Shown here: piece by piece, positions 45,588 through 54,768 of the stretch
How the letters are laid out: each line of letters starts with the position of its first letter
Position numbering within the stretch: position 1 is the stretch's first letter
From: Stieleria varia
GTDB lineage: Bacteria > Planctomycetota > Planctomycetia > Pirellulales > Pirellulaceae
DNA: 64,000 nucleotides
NCBI RefSeq assembly: GCF_038443385.1
Contig: NZ_CP151726.1
Span: 5,890,001-5,954,000 of the forward strand
Reading direction: 5' to 3'
Program-made: the position numbers and the translations under genes
The notes under the pieces: model-generated
What the model was told of the DNA's origin: nothing
Seen by the model: the letters and a program-made list of their open reading frames with translations, nothing else
Databases searched by the model: none

Positions 45588-46343
45588 ATGGGAAAGAGAA
45601 AACCACCTGAGCCGAGTACTCCTAGCAAGGCGTACCTCGTTTCCTTTGGAGACACGATGACCGCCCTTCTGGCATTCTTCATCGTTCTCAATTCTCTGGC
45701 GAAGGAGCAGACGGGCGCAAACATGTACTCCGGCACCGGATCCTTTGTCAAAGCGTTCTCCAACTCGGGACTTCCGGGCGGACTTCCGGGAAACAGATCC
45801 CGCAACATGATCCAACAGGAGCAGCAGAAACCGATCTATGCCCTGAGCGAGAACCTCGAGAAAAATCTAGACAAAACAGGTCCAGACGATACGGACAAAA
45901 AGGATCAGATCAAAGACCGTGACAAAGAAAACTTTCAAAAGTTCCTGACGGACATCGAGAAACAGTTTGGACTGAAAAATCGCCCCGAGCTAATCAACCA
46001 AATCGTTTTTGACTCCTTCGAGCCGAACGACCGTGGGACGGGCGGCTTGAGCAAACATGCCATTGAACTGCTCTCCGAAGCGATCACCAAGCTGCGTCGG
46101 TCCAACTCCAACATCGAAATCATTCTGTGGGCAAATATGCCGAGTCCCGCAAGCCTCGCGAATCGACTCGATCAATCGGTTTCTATTCGGCGCGAGGTGG
46201 AGCAAATGTTCTGGCTGACCGCTGGTGAGAAAAGTCGGATCCGATACCGTGTCAAACCTTGGCTATTCGCTGACGCCAAGCGACCCATCGTCTCCATCAT
46301 TTTCTCGCGATTGGGTGACACACCATTGGCATTGGTCCCGTAG
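45588..46343 (+). CDS. MotB-like stator protein, second copy
   Basis: A 251-residue protein starting one base after the first motB-like stop. One membrane helix includes a candidate ion-binding Asp: YLVSFGDTMTALLAFFIVLNSLA. A Gly-rich plug-like region (SGLPGGLPGNRSRN) and a charged linker lead to a C-terminal OmpA-like fold (SKHAIELLSEAITKLRRSNSNIEIILWANMP). It is only distantly similar to its neighbour, so the two are old paralogues rather than a recent duplication. Probable role: partner or alternative MotB. Confidence 0.8.
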   Translation: MGKRKPPEPSTPSKAYLVSFGDTMTALLAFFIVLNSLAKEQTGANMYSGTGSFVKAFSNSGLPGGLPGNRSRNMIQQEQQKPIYALSENLEKNLDKTGPDDTDKKDQIKDRDKENFQKFLTDIEKQFGLKNRPELINQIVFDSFEPNDRGTGGLSKHAIELLSEAITKLRRSNSNIEIILWANMPSPASLANRLDQSVSIRREVEQMFWLTAGEKSRIRYRVKPWLFADAKRPIVSIIFSRLGDTPLALVP

Positions 46344-46362
46344 CAAAATGGACACTTCCTCC

Positions 46363-46391
46363 AAACGAAACAAATCAGCTGTGTTTCGTTT
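46363..46391. repeat. 10-bp hairpin after the second motB-like gene
   Basis: aaacgaaaca (46363-46372) and tgtttcgttt (46382-46391) are perfect inverted repeats around a 9-nt loop, 20 bp past the stop at 46343. It is A+T-rich with no T-run, so only a weak terminator at best. Confidence 0.4.
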
Positions 46392-46481
46392 GACCTAGGT
46401 TGAAATATCGAGTTTCACTCCTGTCACGATCCGTGTGAAGATCTCTCTTTGCACACTGTCATCCTTTTAGAGCCTTCCCCC

Positions 46482-47306
46482 GTGAGCACAATTGATTTCG
46501 ACTTTCAAATCCCCCCTTTCTCGGCAACGGCGTCGCAGATTCTAGCGGAAATCAACTCGCCCGATGTCCAAGTCTCTCAGCTCATCAAACTGATTGAGTG
46601 CGAACCAACGATCGGCAGCCAGGTACTTCGTATGGCGAACAGTCCGGTCTACGGATGTCGTCGCGAAATCTCAACGATCGGACATGCCATTGTGATCTTG
46701 GGGTTCAGAACGGTCGCACAGCAAGCGATTGCCGCCGCTACGGGAGTCGTCTTCAACTCAGCGAATGACGAATGTGGTGACGCGCGGCGACAGACCTATC
46801 GCGAATCGCTTTCCGTCGCGACCACGGGACGGGTGCTTTCTCATCATCTCAGAATCGCGAATCCAGACGAAGCGTTCCTGTCCGGCGTGATGCACGATAT
46901 CGGAAAGCTGGTTCTCTTTCAGCACGCGGGCAGTACCTATACGGAAATGCTCAGTGAGCATCCAGATGGCAGAACCTCCGACCGCGAAATCGCACACTTT
47001 GGTGTATCACATCCGGGCCTGGGGAAAGCTTGCGGTCTGAAATGGGGGCTCCCCTACACGATCAACAAAGCCATTGAGACCCACCATGACTCAGTCTGCG
47101 AGCTGGATAGCCCGCTTTCGCAAGTGGTGGTCATGGCCAACTACGTCGCACGACGTTGGCAGATCGGTTTTGGCTTAGAGGCTGAGATCCCCGTTCACGC
47201 TGACATCGAAGAACGAATCGGTGATGTCGACGCGGCGTCCATTCGCGATGAAATAGCAGATCAGTTCGCCGCCGTCGAAGAAATTTGTCTCGGTCAGGCC
47301 TCCTAA
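46482..47306 (+). CDS. HDOD domain protein
   Basis: A 274-residue protein consisting mainly of an HDOD domain: PPFSATASQILAEINSPD, LIKLIECEPTIGSQVLRMANSPVYG, REISTIGHAIVILGFRTV, and MHDIGKLVLFQHAG, which keeps an HD pair. No output domain is attached. GTG 46482 (VSTIDFDF) is favoured; TTG 46449 is possible. HDOD-only proteins act in signalling through protein contacts. The stop overlaps the channel gene start by one base (TAATG). Confidence 0.88.
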   Translation: MSTIDFDFQIPPFSATASQILAEINSPDVQVSQLIKLIECEPTIGSQVLRMANSPVYGCRREISTIGHAIVILGFRTVAQQAIAAATGVVFNSANDECGDARRQTYRESLSVATTGRVLSHHLRIANPDEAFLSGVMHDIGKLVLFQHAGSTYTEMLSEHPDGRTSDREIAHFGVSHPGLGKACGLKWGLPYTINKAIETHHDSVCELDSPLSQVVVMANYVARRWQIGFGLEAEIPVHADIEERIGDVDAASIRDEIADQFAAVEEICLGQAS

Positions 47307-48070
47307 TGAACAGCACCAGCATCACGCGTCGGCTCTCGTTGTTCGTCGCCTTTCTGCTTGTCGCGGCGACATTCGGATTTGTCGTGATCGAAGGCTGGCC
47401 GGTGGCCGACTCGGTTTATATGACAGTCATCACCTTGTCGACTGTCGGCTTCGGCGAAGTCCAAGAACTGACGCCCAAAGGGCGAATGTACACTTCGGTG
47501 CTGATTGCCATCTCGTCAGTTCTGATGGCTGGTTGGACAGCCGGTATCACTAGTTTTTTAGTCAGTGGACAGCTCACAGGGCGTTTTCAACGTCAAAGGG
47601 ATCGAAAAATGATTAGTCGAATGCAAGATCATGTCGTGGTGTGTGGTGGTGGAATCACTGCGCTGACTGTGATCGCAAAGCTTGTTGGCGAGGGAAAACA
47701 AGTGGTTGCGATCGCAAGTGCCACTTCCGAAATCGAAGCAATCCGACAGATTTCGCCGGAGATCCCCGTGGTCGAGGAAGACGCCAAGTCTGAGTTGGCG
47801 ATGATGGACGCTAACATTCTGCACGCAAAGTATTTGGTCGCCGCGACGGAATCAGACTACGACAACCTGCTTGTCGTGATCACCGGCAAGGGGATGGGCA
47901 CGAATATCCGCGTGATCAGTTTTGCACACAGCACTGAATTGGCGAGCCGTATGTTCAAGACGGGTGCCGACGATGTTGTCTGTCCACTCGTGATCGGCGG
48001 AGAACACGTCGCAAGCTTGATCAGTGACGAGTCGCACACGGCGAACAAAAAAACCGTGCCAGCGTTCTAA
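47306..48070 (+). CDS. Two-helix K+ channel with RCK/TrkA-N domain
   Basis: A 254-residue protein: membrane helix 1 (LSLFVAFLLVAATFGFVVI), a pore loop with selectivity filter T46-V-G-F-G50 (TLSTVGFGEV), helix 2 (YTSVLIAISSVLMAGWTAG), then a cytoplasmic RCK (TrkA-N) domain from DHVVVCGGGITALTVIAKL. The GYG of classic K+ channels is GFG here, as in several bacterial channels. It probably conducts K+ under control of a nucleotide or other ligand. It is coupled to the HDOD gene and overlaps the terminator of flgE at its 3' end. Confidence 0.9.
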   Translation: MNSTSITRRLSLFVAFLLVAATFGFVVIEGWPVADSVYMTVITLSTVGFGEVQELTPKGRMYTSVLIAISSVLMAGWTAGITSFLVSGQLTGRFQRQRDRKMISRMQDHVVVCGGGITALTVIAKLVGEGKQVVAIASATSEIEAIRQISPEIPVVEEDAKSELAMMDANILHAKYLVAATESDYDNLLVVITGKGMGTNIRVISFAHSTELASRMFKTGADDVVCPLVIGGEHVASLISDESHTANKKTVPAF

Positions 48071-48082
48071 ACGCTGGCACGG
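48045..48082 (-). terminator. Intrinsic terminator for the fliK-flgD-flgE operon
   Basis: A perfect 12-bp stem, ccgtgccagcgt (48054-48065) with acgctggcacgg (48071-48082) and a 5-nt loop, followed on the minus strand by a T-run (48053-48047). It is oriented for flgE and overlaps the last codons of the convergent K+ channel gene. Confidence 0.88.
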
Positions 48083-48154
48083 TAGCATAGCTCATTGACC
48101 GTTAACCTTTACTCGCTTGCACCGCGGCAGAAGTTCAGCGATGCAGGCCCTTTA

Positions 48155-49798
48155 CTAACGGATGATGTTGGTCAGTTCTTCAAGGATATCAGCCGCTACC
48201 GTGATCGTCCTGGCGTTTGCCGAGAAACCTCGCTGGGCAACAATTAACTGCGTGAATTCTTCGGCGATATCGACATTGGAACCTTCCAACTGGCCGCCCA
48301 GGACGCTGCCGCGTCCGCCGGTGGCTCCCTCGCCCATTGACGCTTGGCCACTGTTGGACGACTGCTCGAAATAGTTGCCGCCGATCGGCGTCAATGCTTC
48401 TGAATTCAAAAAGCTCGCCATCGCGAGTTGAGCAAGCACGACAGACTTTCCGTTGGTCGCCAATCCGCTCAATTCACCGCCGGCAGTGATCGCTAAAGAA
48501 GCAATCGCCCCTGGCGGAGAGCCATCTTGGCGTTGTGTCAACGTGAACCCTGATGCCATGTGATCGAGTTGCTGAAAGTCCAATGCAATCGTCTGAGGAT
48601 TGTCTATGTCAGTGAAGTTGATCTCAATGTCGGCATCTCCAACTCCACCTGCACCCACCAATGCGTAGGTTCCATCATCGTTGAAGGTCAGATTCATTAC
48701 CGAATCGTCGATCATCACACCGGACTCGGGATTGATTCCAGCAGTGATGTTCCACGAGTTTGAATCTGTCTTGAGGAATTCAAAGGTGACTCGGTGACTC
48801 TCACCGCGCACGTCGTACACCTCCATCGACAGTTCATAAGTATCGCCCGCGCGGCCCTCCGTCGTGGCAATGAATGAGTTTCCTGCAAAGTTGGTTCCAC
48901 CGACGTTGCCGGCCGCGTCGCGGATGATCACGCTCAGATAGGCTTCACCTGTGTCGTCTGCCGTGATGGCCAATGTGCCATCAGGGTTTAACGCCGCGGT
49001 GGCTCCCGTGAGCAAAGTGTTCAACTCATTGACTAGGTCTCCCATGGTCGCTCCATTCGCATTGAACAGACTGGAAAACGGCGTCCCGTCGGGATTGGTT
49101 CCGTTGATTTCCAATTGATCACCCGCACCATAGTTGACCGTATTGAGATCCAGGTCATCCAATAGCGTGGTCAGGATCGCCGGGCCACCACCTGTTTCAA
49201 AGGCAGAGTTCGAGGAGAGAACTTCAGCCGCAGGAGGCCGCGAGCTGGAGGGCAGGTTTCCAAGAAACGATAGATTTTGAGTCGGTTCACCGGGGACATT
49301 TGCGCCGATCGGAATTTGAATCGACTTGTCATTTGGAACCTGAAACCCGACCTCCGTTGGGGTCGGCTCGCCGACGGTGCCGATCCGCTGCACCAGGAAC
49401 CCAGTCGCAGGATCGACCAGTCGCCCACTCGCGTCCACCGTAAACGATCCAGCTCGCGTGTAGACGTTTTCACCTGACGGCTGCGCGAGTGTAAAGAACC
49501 CGTCACCCTCGATGGCAAAGTCAAGTAATTCGCCTGTCGACTGCAGCGTTCCTTGCGTGAATCGACGGGAGATTTGCGCCATTTGAACCCCCGATCCGAT
49601 CGACATCGGGTTGATCCCCCCACTTGTATCGGTCGGACCTGACGCGCTACGCGTGTTGACGTACATCAAGTCACTGAAGGTCGTTGTCTGGGCCTTGAAC
49701 CCAATCGTATTCATGTTCGCAATGTTGTTGGAAACAACATCTAGTTTCTGTTGATGGGTTCGAAGCCCCGTGATTCCTGTCATCAGTGCGCGCGACAT
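48155..49798 (-). CDS. flgE: Flagellar hook protein FlgE
   Basis: A 547-residue hook protein: MSRALMTGITGLRTHQQKLDVVSNNIANMNTIGFK at the N-terminus, a long variable centre, and the C-terminal SNVDIAEEFTQLIVAQRGFSANARTI signature. ELLDFAIEGDGFFTL is a further FlgE/F/G core motif. The enlarged middle domain makes it longer than the 402-residue enterobacterial FlgE. It follows flgD in the fliK-flgD-flgE operon. Confidence 0.96.
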   Translation of the reverse strand: MSRALMTGITGLRTHQQKLDVVSNNIANMNTIGFKAQTTTFSDLMYVNTRSASGPTDTSGGINPMSIGSGVQMAQISRRFTQGTLQSTGELLDFAIEGDGFFTLAQPSGENVYTRAGSFTVDASGRLVDPATGFLVQRIGTVGEPTPTEVGFQVPNDKSIQIPIGANVPGEPTQNLSFLGNLPSSSRPPAAEVLSSNSAFETGGGPAILTTLLDDLDLNTVNYGAGDQLEINGTNPDGTPFSSLFNANGATMGDLVNELNTLLTGATAALNPDGTLAITADDTGEAYLSVIIRDAAGNVGGTNFAGNSFIATTEGRAGDTYELSMEVYDVRGESHRVTFEFLKTDSNSWNITAGINPESGVMIDDSVMNLTFNDDGTYALVGAGGVGDADIEINFTDIDNPQTIALDFQQLDHMASGFTLTQRQDGSPPGAIASLAITAGGELSGLATNGKSVVLAQLAMASFLNSEALTPIGGNYFEQSSNSGQASMGEGATGGRGSVLGGQLEGSNVDIAEEFTQLIVAQRGFSANARTITVAADILEELTNIIR

Positions 49799-49861
49799 GG
49801 TAAACTCGCTGAGTATGGAGTGGATGAATGAATTTGGTTGGGAACTGAATCAAGCAACCTG

Positions 49862-50224
49862 TTAGGGATTGGCTACACCCAGTACAGACTGCAAGTCGAT
49901 GGGCTGACCATCGACGAGCAAATTGGTGACGCCGGAAACCTGAAATAGCTCCGTTGCAACACCGGATTTGACCTCTCCGGAAATGGCATCTTGATAGGTC
50001 ACCGACTTTCCAAGCAAGCTCGTACCCTGAGTCATCTCTTGCAGTTTCAGGATGTCGGCAAAAGAAGTGTTGAGATCTTCGATACCCTCAAGAATCGAAA
50101 ACTGTGTCAAGTCATTGACCAATCCCTGTTGATCAACAGGGTCAATCGGATCCTGATTCTTGAGTTGTACGGTCAGCAACTGCAGGTAATCGACTGTTGC
50201 GACTTGTGATGAGATTCCGTTCAT
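49862..50224 (-). CDS. flgD: Flagellar hook-assembly scaffold FlgD
   Basis: A 120-residue FlgD reduced to little more than the N-terminal core: VDYLQLLTVQLKNQDPIDPVDQQGLVNDLTQFSILEGIEDLN, followed by LLGKSVTYQDA. FlgD caps the growing hook. The C-terminal Ig-like part of longer homologues is missing. It sits between fliK and flgE, as in many bacteria. Confidence 0.93.
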   Translation of the reverse strand: MNGISSQVATVDYLQLLTVQLKNQDPIDPVDQQGLVNDLTQFSILEGIEDLNTSFADILKLQEMTQGTSLLGKSVTYQDAISGEVKSGVATELFQVSGVTNLLVDGQPIDLQSVLGVANP

Positions 50225-50233
50225 GCTTTTCTC

Positions 50234-52105
50234 CTACGCGATGATGTTGAGTCCAGCGGACACTGGAAGTGAGTCGGGCGGCGGAGTGCCGACCGTTCTT
50301 TTTGTGGCTCTGTGTGTGGAGCCATTGGATTGGGGCCTGCCGTCCTGGCCTGCTCGCTCTCCCTGGCCATGTGAAATGTCGACGTTTACGTCCTCGAAAC
50401 CCAGTCCCGACAACGTCTCCAACAACAAATCACGCTGGCTCATCAATAGCTCACTTGACGCTATTTCACTGGCAATGATGTGTGTCGAGATCACGTCTCC
50501 GTGCTGTTCGACTCGGATTGTTAAATGACCGAGTTCCTCAGGGTTCAATTCCAGCGATACGCTCTGTGGTCCGTCTTGCTGGGCACTCTCGGCGAGTCCT
50601 CCCACGACAGCAATCACCTGATTGGTCAAGTGAGTCGAATGCGCCGGCGAGGGTGAGTCCTGGACGGCATAGTAAGTGTTGGGGCGAGCAATGACATCGA
50701 CCTTTGTTGCCAATGACTGCCCATCACCCAAACGGACATCCAAATCAGCCTTCGACCAAGAGTCCTCGGTAGGAACGATGTCTAGCTCACCTTGCGCGCC
50801 CCGAATGTTCTGAGATTCTCCCGAGGGATGATGAATCTGGGCGGAGGCAGAACCGTTCTGATTGCTGACGACGGTCTCGTCCCCTGGCTGAACGTCGCCT
50901 GCTTCACGGTCCTTTACGTCGAAACGGGTTCGCTCCGACTCCACACTTTCCGCATCGGCATTCTCTGATTCATCCTCGTTCGTGCTGCTCGGGTTTGAAT
51001 TATCTGCCTCGAACTCGGTCGAACTTTGGACAACCAAGTTTGCGTCATACGAACTTAACTCATGTGAAATCGGTTCATGCAAACTCGAGTCACTCGAGTT
51101 CGCATCATTTCCGCTTGCGTCATTCGCCTCGCCGATGTTCAACTCGGACTCTGCGTTTTGAATTTCAGTCGATTCCAGATCGATCGTTGAACCATCGCGA
51201 TGACTACCATTGGAAGCGGTCGCCGTGATGTTTTCCGTACCGACAACTGCGTCTGCCGTGAGAGCGGAGGAACCCGTAGTCATTGTTGTTGCATGCAGTT
51301 CGTTGGCGACCAAGAAATCGGACTGCCCCGTGACTGCCGGGCTTGAAATTGCCGGCCCAGTGGCTGCCGCGACACTTTGATCGTCATTTGACTGACGCTC
51401 ACTATGCAGCGATTGGGTTTTCAGAGGCTGAGGTTGAAACGACTCTCGAATCAACGGCTGGGACGGTGACTTAGCTGATACTTCAGTTGATTGAGAGCGT
51501 GGTTTTGTAACCGATGAATCGTTTGCCAGAACGTTCTCTCGCTCTGTCATCGGCTGGATCGATTCGCCAGTTCCTTGCTCTTCCGGCAACGTGATTTGAT
51601 TCTGCTGCTGAGCAACTTGAGGTATCAAGTGACTCTCAATGCCTTTGTCTTCAAGGCCTCTGTCTCTTGGCGGTCCAGGGCTGCTAGGAGAAACAACCTC
51701 TGTTGCGATCTCTGGATTCACAGAGGTGTCGGTCCCCGCTGTCTGCTGACCAACCCGAGGCGGTCCTGTTTCAGAAGATTCCTGTGAGTTCGATCCTTGG
51801 ACAACGTCTATTGATGTTCCAGCGTAGTTCAGTGATTCCGTCCAACCCACATCTGGTGATGACTTAAGCAGGTCAGCAGTTCCAACGCTAGGCGACGTGA
51901 GAGTTGCATCAACCAACCCCACCGCTTCATACACGTCCGTCTCTGCATCTGTTGCAATCTCGCCCTCCTGTGTCGAAACGATCTGGTTCGAAACACTTGC
52001 CAATAAATCCGCAAACGAAGTGAGCGTTTCCTCCTCACTCTTTGCAGTGGGAGTTGCGTCAGTGGTTGAGCGAAGCAGCGACAGTAGGGATGAAACGTTC
52101 GGCAC
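50234..52105 (-). CDS. fliK: FliK-like hook-length control protein
   Basis: A 623-residue protein, low-complexity and Ser/Gln/Glu-rich in its first ~480 residues, ending in a FliK-type C-terminal domain: QSVSLELNPEELGHLTIRVEQHGDVISTHII. FliK measures the hook and switches FlhB specificity. GTG 52105 is chosen because GAGGAAAATT precedes it directly, and the alternative ATG 52150 would lie within the sigma-54 promoter at 52140-52154. Confidence 0.88.
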   Translation of the reverse strand: MPNVSSLLSLLRSTTDATPTAKSEEETLTSFADLLASVSNQIVSTQEGEIATDAETDVYEAVGLVDATLTSPSVGTADLLKSSPDVGWTESLNYAGTSIDVVQGSNSQESSETGPPRVGQQTAGTDTSVNPEIATEVVSPSSPGPPRDRGLEDKGIESHLIPQVAQQQNQITLPEEQGTGESIQPMTERENVLANDSSVTKPRSQSTEVSAKSPSQPLIRESFQPQPLKTQSLHSERQSNDDQSVAAATGPAISSPAVTGQSDFLVANELHATTMTTGSSALTADAVVGTENITATASNGSHRDGSTIDLESTEIQNAESELNIGEANDASGNDANSSDSSLHEPISHELSSYDANLVVQSSTEFEADNSNPSSTNEDESENADAESVESERTRFDVKDREAGDVQPGDETVVSNQNGSASAQIHHPSGESQNIRGAQGELDIVPTEDSWSKADLDVRLGDGQSLATKVDVIARPNTYYAVQDSPSPAHSTHLTNQVIAVVGGLAESAQQDGPQSVSLELNPEELGHLTIRVEQHGDVISTHIIASEIASSELLMSQRDLLLETLSGLGFEDVNVDISHGQGERAGQDGRPQSNGSTHRATKRTVGTPPPDSLPVSAGLNIIA

Positions 52106-52139
52106 AATTTTCCTCGGAGATCGGATGATCTCATAAGAG

Positions 52140-52154
52140 GCAAAGCCCATGCCA
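52140..52154 (-). promoter_or_regulatory. Probable sigma-54 promoter of fliK
   Basis: The minus strand reads TGGCATG-GGCT-TTGC from 52154 to 52140. The consensus is TGGCACG-N4-TTGC, so there is one mismatch and the -24/-12 spacing is exact. Transcription would start near 52128, about 23 nt before the fliK GTG. A sigma-54 activator gene lies immediately upstream. Confidence 0.75.
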
Positions 52155-52374
52155 AACCAAGGGCCGCGACTTCGAATGAACGCTGTCCCTCATCACACGG
52201 CATGTATAGTCTTTGGTACCGATACGATCGTTACAACTTCCAACCGAGCGAGCAGCAACCTAGGTGTCGGTCACAAACAGGCGTGAAAGAAATTCCGCTA
52301 TCAAAAGGCACGGAAGAAGAAACTGCGCCACGATACAGAGCACCGCGTAGGCCATTCCAGCATGCCCATGTCGC

Positions 52375-53370
52375 TCAAGCAGCGTCGGTCGTCTGTTGAC
52401 CGAGCAGTCGGTACTGCCGCACTTTATTGGACAATGTGCGTGGGGAGACCCCCAGCTTTTTTGCGACGACGTTACGGTTTCCGTATTTGTCGATGGCTGC
52501 AAGGATGATTTCGCGTTCGACTTCTGCGAGCTCGGATTCGAGCCAGTGCTCAGGCAGCTCCCTCCCAGTCGCAGAGTGATGTCGAGACGAACTTGCATGA
52601 TTCGATGGTTCGTTTGTAGACAGATCGTCGCCTGTGATCTGCAGATCGGACACATCGATGAGCTCGGAGTCGCAAAGAATGCAAGCGCGATGAACGAGGT
52701 TCCGCAATTCCCGAACGTTTCCAGGCCATTGGTGTCTTGCCAGTCGCCGCATAGCATCTTTGGTAAATCCCTTGACCGAGGCTTCGCCTTCATGCTTATA
52801 GCGGGCAACAAAATGCATGGCTAATGCCGGAATATCTTCGGGACGTTGCCGGAGGGGAGGAATGTTGATGGGAATGACATTCAACCGATGAAACAGGTCC
52901 AGTCGGAACATCCCGTTATCGACTTCTTGGGCAAGATCTTTATTCGTCGAAGCGATGATGCGGACGTCATGCCGAACCGAGTCACTGCTGCCCACAGATT
53001 CGTATTCCTGACTTTCCAGCACTCTCAGTAGCTTTGCTTGCGTGGCGGTGGGAACCTCGGTCACTTCGTCCAGCAGCAGTGTTCCCCGATGTGCCAGCTC
53101 AAATCGCCCCACTCGGTCCGAAACCGCATCCGTGAACGCACCGCGTTTGTGGCCAAAGAGTTCACTTTCAATCAATTGGCTCGACAATGCCGCACAGTTG
53201 ACACGGACAAAATTCGCTTCGCATCGTGGACTCGATTGGTGGATCAACTGAGCGAACAATTCTTTCCCCGTACCGCTTTCCCCAATCAGCAATACAGGTG
53301 CGGAAGACCTCGCCGCACGTTTGGCGAGGCGAATCAGATCTCTTATCTTGATGGATTGACTTATGATCAC
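52375..53370 (-). CDS. Sigma-54 interaction domain activator with Fis-type HTH, no receiver
   Basis: A 331-residue NtrC-class activator reduced to AAA+ and DNA-binding parts. Walker A GESGTGKE at 30-37, the sigma-54 contact loop as GAFTDA at 77-82 (consensus GAFTGA), Walker B TLLLDEV at 97-103, and a C-terminal helix-turn-helix of Fis type (YGNRNVVAKKLGVSPRTLSNKV). It has no N-terminal receiver or sensor domain. Placed just upstream of the fliK sigma-54 promoter among flagellar genes, it is likely the FlrC/FleQ-like switch for late hook genes. Confidence 0.93.
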   Translation of the reverse strand: MIISQSIKIRDLIRLAKRAARSSAPVLLIGESGTGKELFAQLIHQSSPRCEANFVRVNCAALSSQLIESELFGHKRGAFTDAVSDRVGRFELAHRGTLLLDEVTEVPTATQAKLLRVLESQEYESVGSSDSVRHDVRIIASTNKDLAQEVDNGMFRLDLFHRLNVIPINIPPLRQRPEDIPALAMHFVARYKHEGEASVKGFTKDAMRRLARHQWPGNVRELRNLVHRACILCDSELIDVSDLQITGDDLSTNEPSNHASSSRHHSATGRELPEHWLESELAEVEREIILAAIDKYGNRNVVAKKLGVSPRTLSNKVRQYRLLGQQTTDAA

Positions 53371-53477
53371 TATTTTTCAGACCTGTAACGGCCAAGAAAC
53401 CTTGAGAACGATGAACGGTGACGAAGTCGCGAACCGACCAAATCGCAATCGGTGCACCATCATGTGAGACGCCGATT

Positions 53478-53867
53478 TCAGCGAGAGCTGCTCCTGGAGC
53501 CATACGCACGTTGCATTTGCACGGCTCTGACGCTTTCTTGAATTTTGGGAAACAGTCGGTTCGCTGCCTCCACGGTCGACTTCTCAAGCTGCGCTAGTTT
53601 TGGCAGCAGGTTCTTAACCAGTTCAATCGTTTCATCAGTTGGGTCTCGTATCACGCTCGGCGCAACACTGTTGCTTGCTCGAAAATCGTCTCGAAGTGGA
53701 GCCAGTCTCGATTCAAGTTCTTTGATTCCCTTAATTCTTTCACTCAACTGATCCACCGTGAAGTGAGATTCCTGGAGCATTTGATCGACGATCTCATTCA
53801 GCTCTTGGTACTGATTTCTGAGTTGGCAAGTTAATTCAATCAAAGCATCATCGATTTGCGTTGACAT
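53478..53867 (-). CDS. FlgN-like small coiled-coil flagellar protein
   Basis: A 129-residue, highly helical protein between a TPR gene and the sigma-54 activator gene. Length and coiled-coil character (LRNQYQELNEIVDQMLQE; IELVKNLLPKLAQLEKSTVEAANRLFPKI) fit FlgN-type export chaperones for hook-associated proteins, but similarity is weak. The start overlaps the upstream gene by 20 nt, so it is cotranscribed. Other helical flagellar chaperones are possible. Confidence 0.6.
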   Translation of the reverse strand: MSTQIDDALIELTCQLRNQYQELNEIVDQMLQESHFTVDQLSERIKGIKELESRLAPLRDDFRASNSVAPSVIRDPTDETIELVKNLLPKLAQLEKSTVEAANRLFPKIQESVRAVQMQRAYGSRSSSR

Positions 53868-54768
53868 ATTTGTTTGTCCTTTCGATCAAGGGTTCAATCG
53901 TCTCTGCGAGATCGTTGGCAAGCTGTCGACTGCCATCGGTCCTCTCACCCTGAGAGAGCCACCATCGAGCGACGGGAATCGGATAGTCGTTCGAGTTCGC
54001 ATTGGAAATCTCACGCAGAGTCGCGTTTGCCGTGTCTAGGTTCCCGAGTCTTCGATGGCACAACGCCGTTAGCAACTCTAGCCAAGTCTGATCGGCCTGT
54101 GTTAGCTTTGTAACGTCGACTGACTGGAAGGCTTTGAGTGCGGCCGCGTAGTTTTTCGTTTGATACAAGCTCTGCCCCAAGTCCAACGCGTTGATCGCAC
54201 TGGGCAAGACCTGAGTTGCTTGAATGGGAGGAGCAGGATCCGTTTGAACCTCCGGAGTCTCTGCTTGAACATCGATGCTTTGATCGATCTTTCTGAGAGT
54301 AGGTTCCGTGGTCGCCGGAGAAAGCGTCCCCTGTGCGGAAGGCATCTCTGTTGAGGGTTCTGCGCGGTATGGGGGTCGAGATTCAGTTGGCGTAACCCGG
54401 AGATCAGGCGCGGATGGCGTCGATTTCATTCTGCGAATCAATCGAATCCTCTGGCGTATGTCGTCTGCTTGACTCTTCGCGCTGCTGGCGATGTCAGCAT
54501 CATTCCGGCTAGCAGTGTCAGGGATGATGGGCTCTAACTTTGGCAGACTTGTGGCCGGGCTTCGGAGGCGATCTCGCACTCGATCAGCCGTTTCCATCAG
54601 CTCCTCAATGGTTGCGTCAATGTCTTGCTGGCTCGAAAGCGACTGTGCCTCAGATTCGCCTGACAAACATCCCAGCACCAAAACGGTCGCAATCAGCGCA
54701 TGCGATTGTAAAAAGCAGAATCGCGAGATGATTCGCACGAATGAATCCTTGAAAGCGTTTATGTTCAT
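53848..54768 (-). CDS. Exported TPR-type protein of the flagellar cluster
   Basis: A 306-residue protein with an N-terminal signal/anchor (HALIATVLVLGCLSGESEAQS), a Pro/Thr-rich middle, and C-terminal TPR-like helices (LDLGQSLYQTKNYAAALKAFQSVD; TWLELLTALCHRRLGNLDTANATL). It is not a standard flagellar gene. It is cotranscribed with the larger TPR/STN-like protein upstream (4-nt overlap) and the FlgN-like protein downstream. Role unknown; periplasmic assembly of the flagellum in an atypical envelope is one option. Confidence 0.75.
   Translation of the reverse strand: MNINAFKDSFVRIISRFCFLQSHALIATVLVLGCLSGESEAQSLSSQQDIDATIEELMETADRVRDRLRSPATSLPKLEPIIPDTASRNDADIASSAKSQADDIRQRIRLIRRMKSTPSAPDLRVTPTESRPPYRAEPSTEMPSAQGTLSPATTEPTLRKIDQSIDVQAETPEVQTDPAPPIQATQVLPSAINALDLGQSLYQTKNYAAALKAFQSVDVTKLTQADQTWLELLTALCHRRLGNLDTANATLREISNANSNDYPIPVARWWLSQGERTDGSRQLANDLAETIEPLIERTNKYVNANR

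Noticed and set aside
53168-53587. 139-codon minus-strand frame between the activator and FlgN-like genes
   Set aside because: Overlaps both genes in another frame and shows no recognisable domain.
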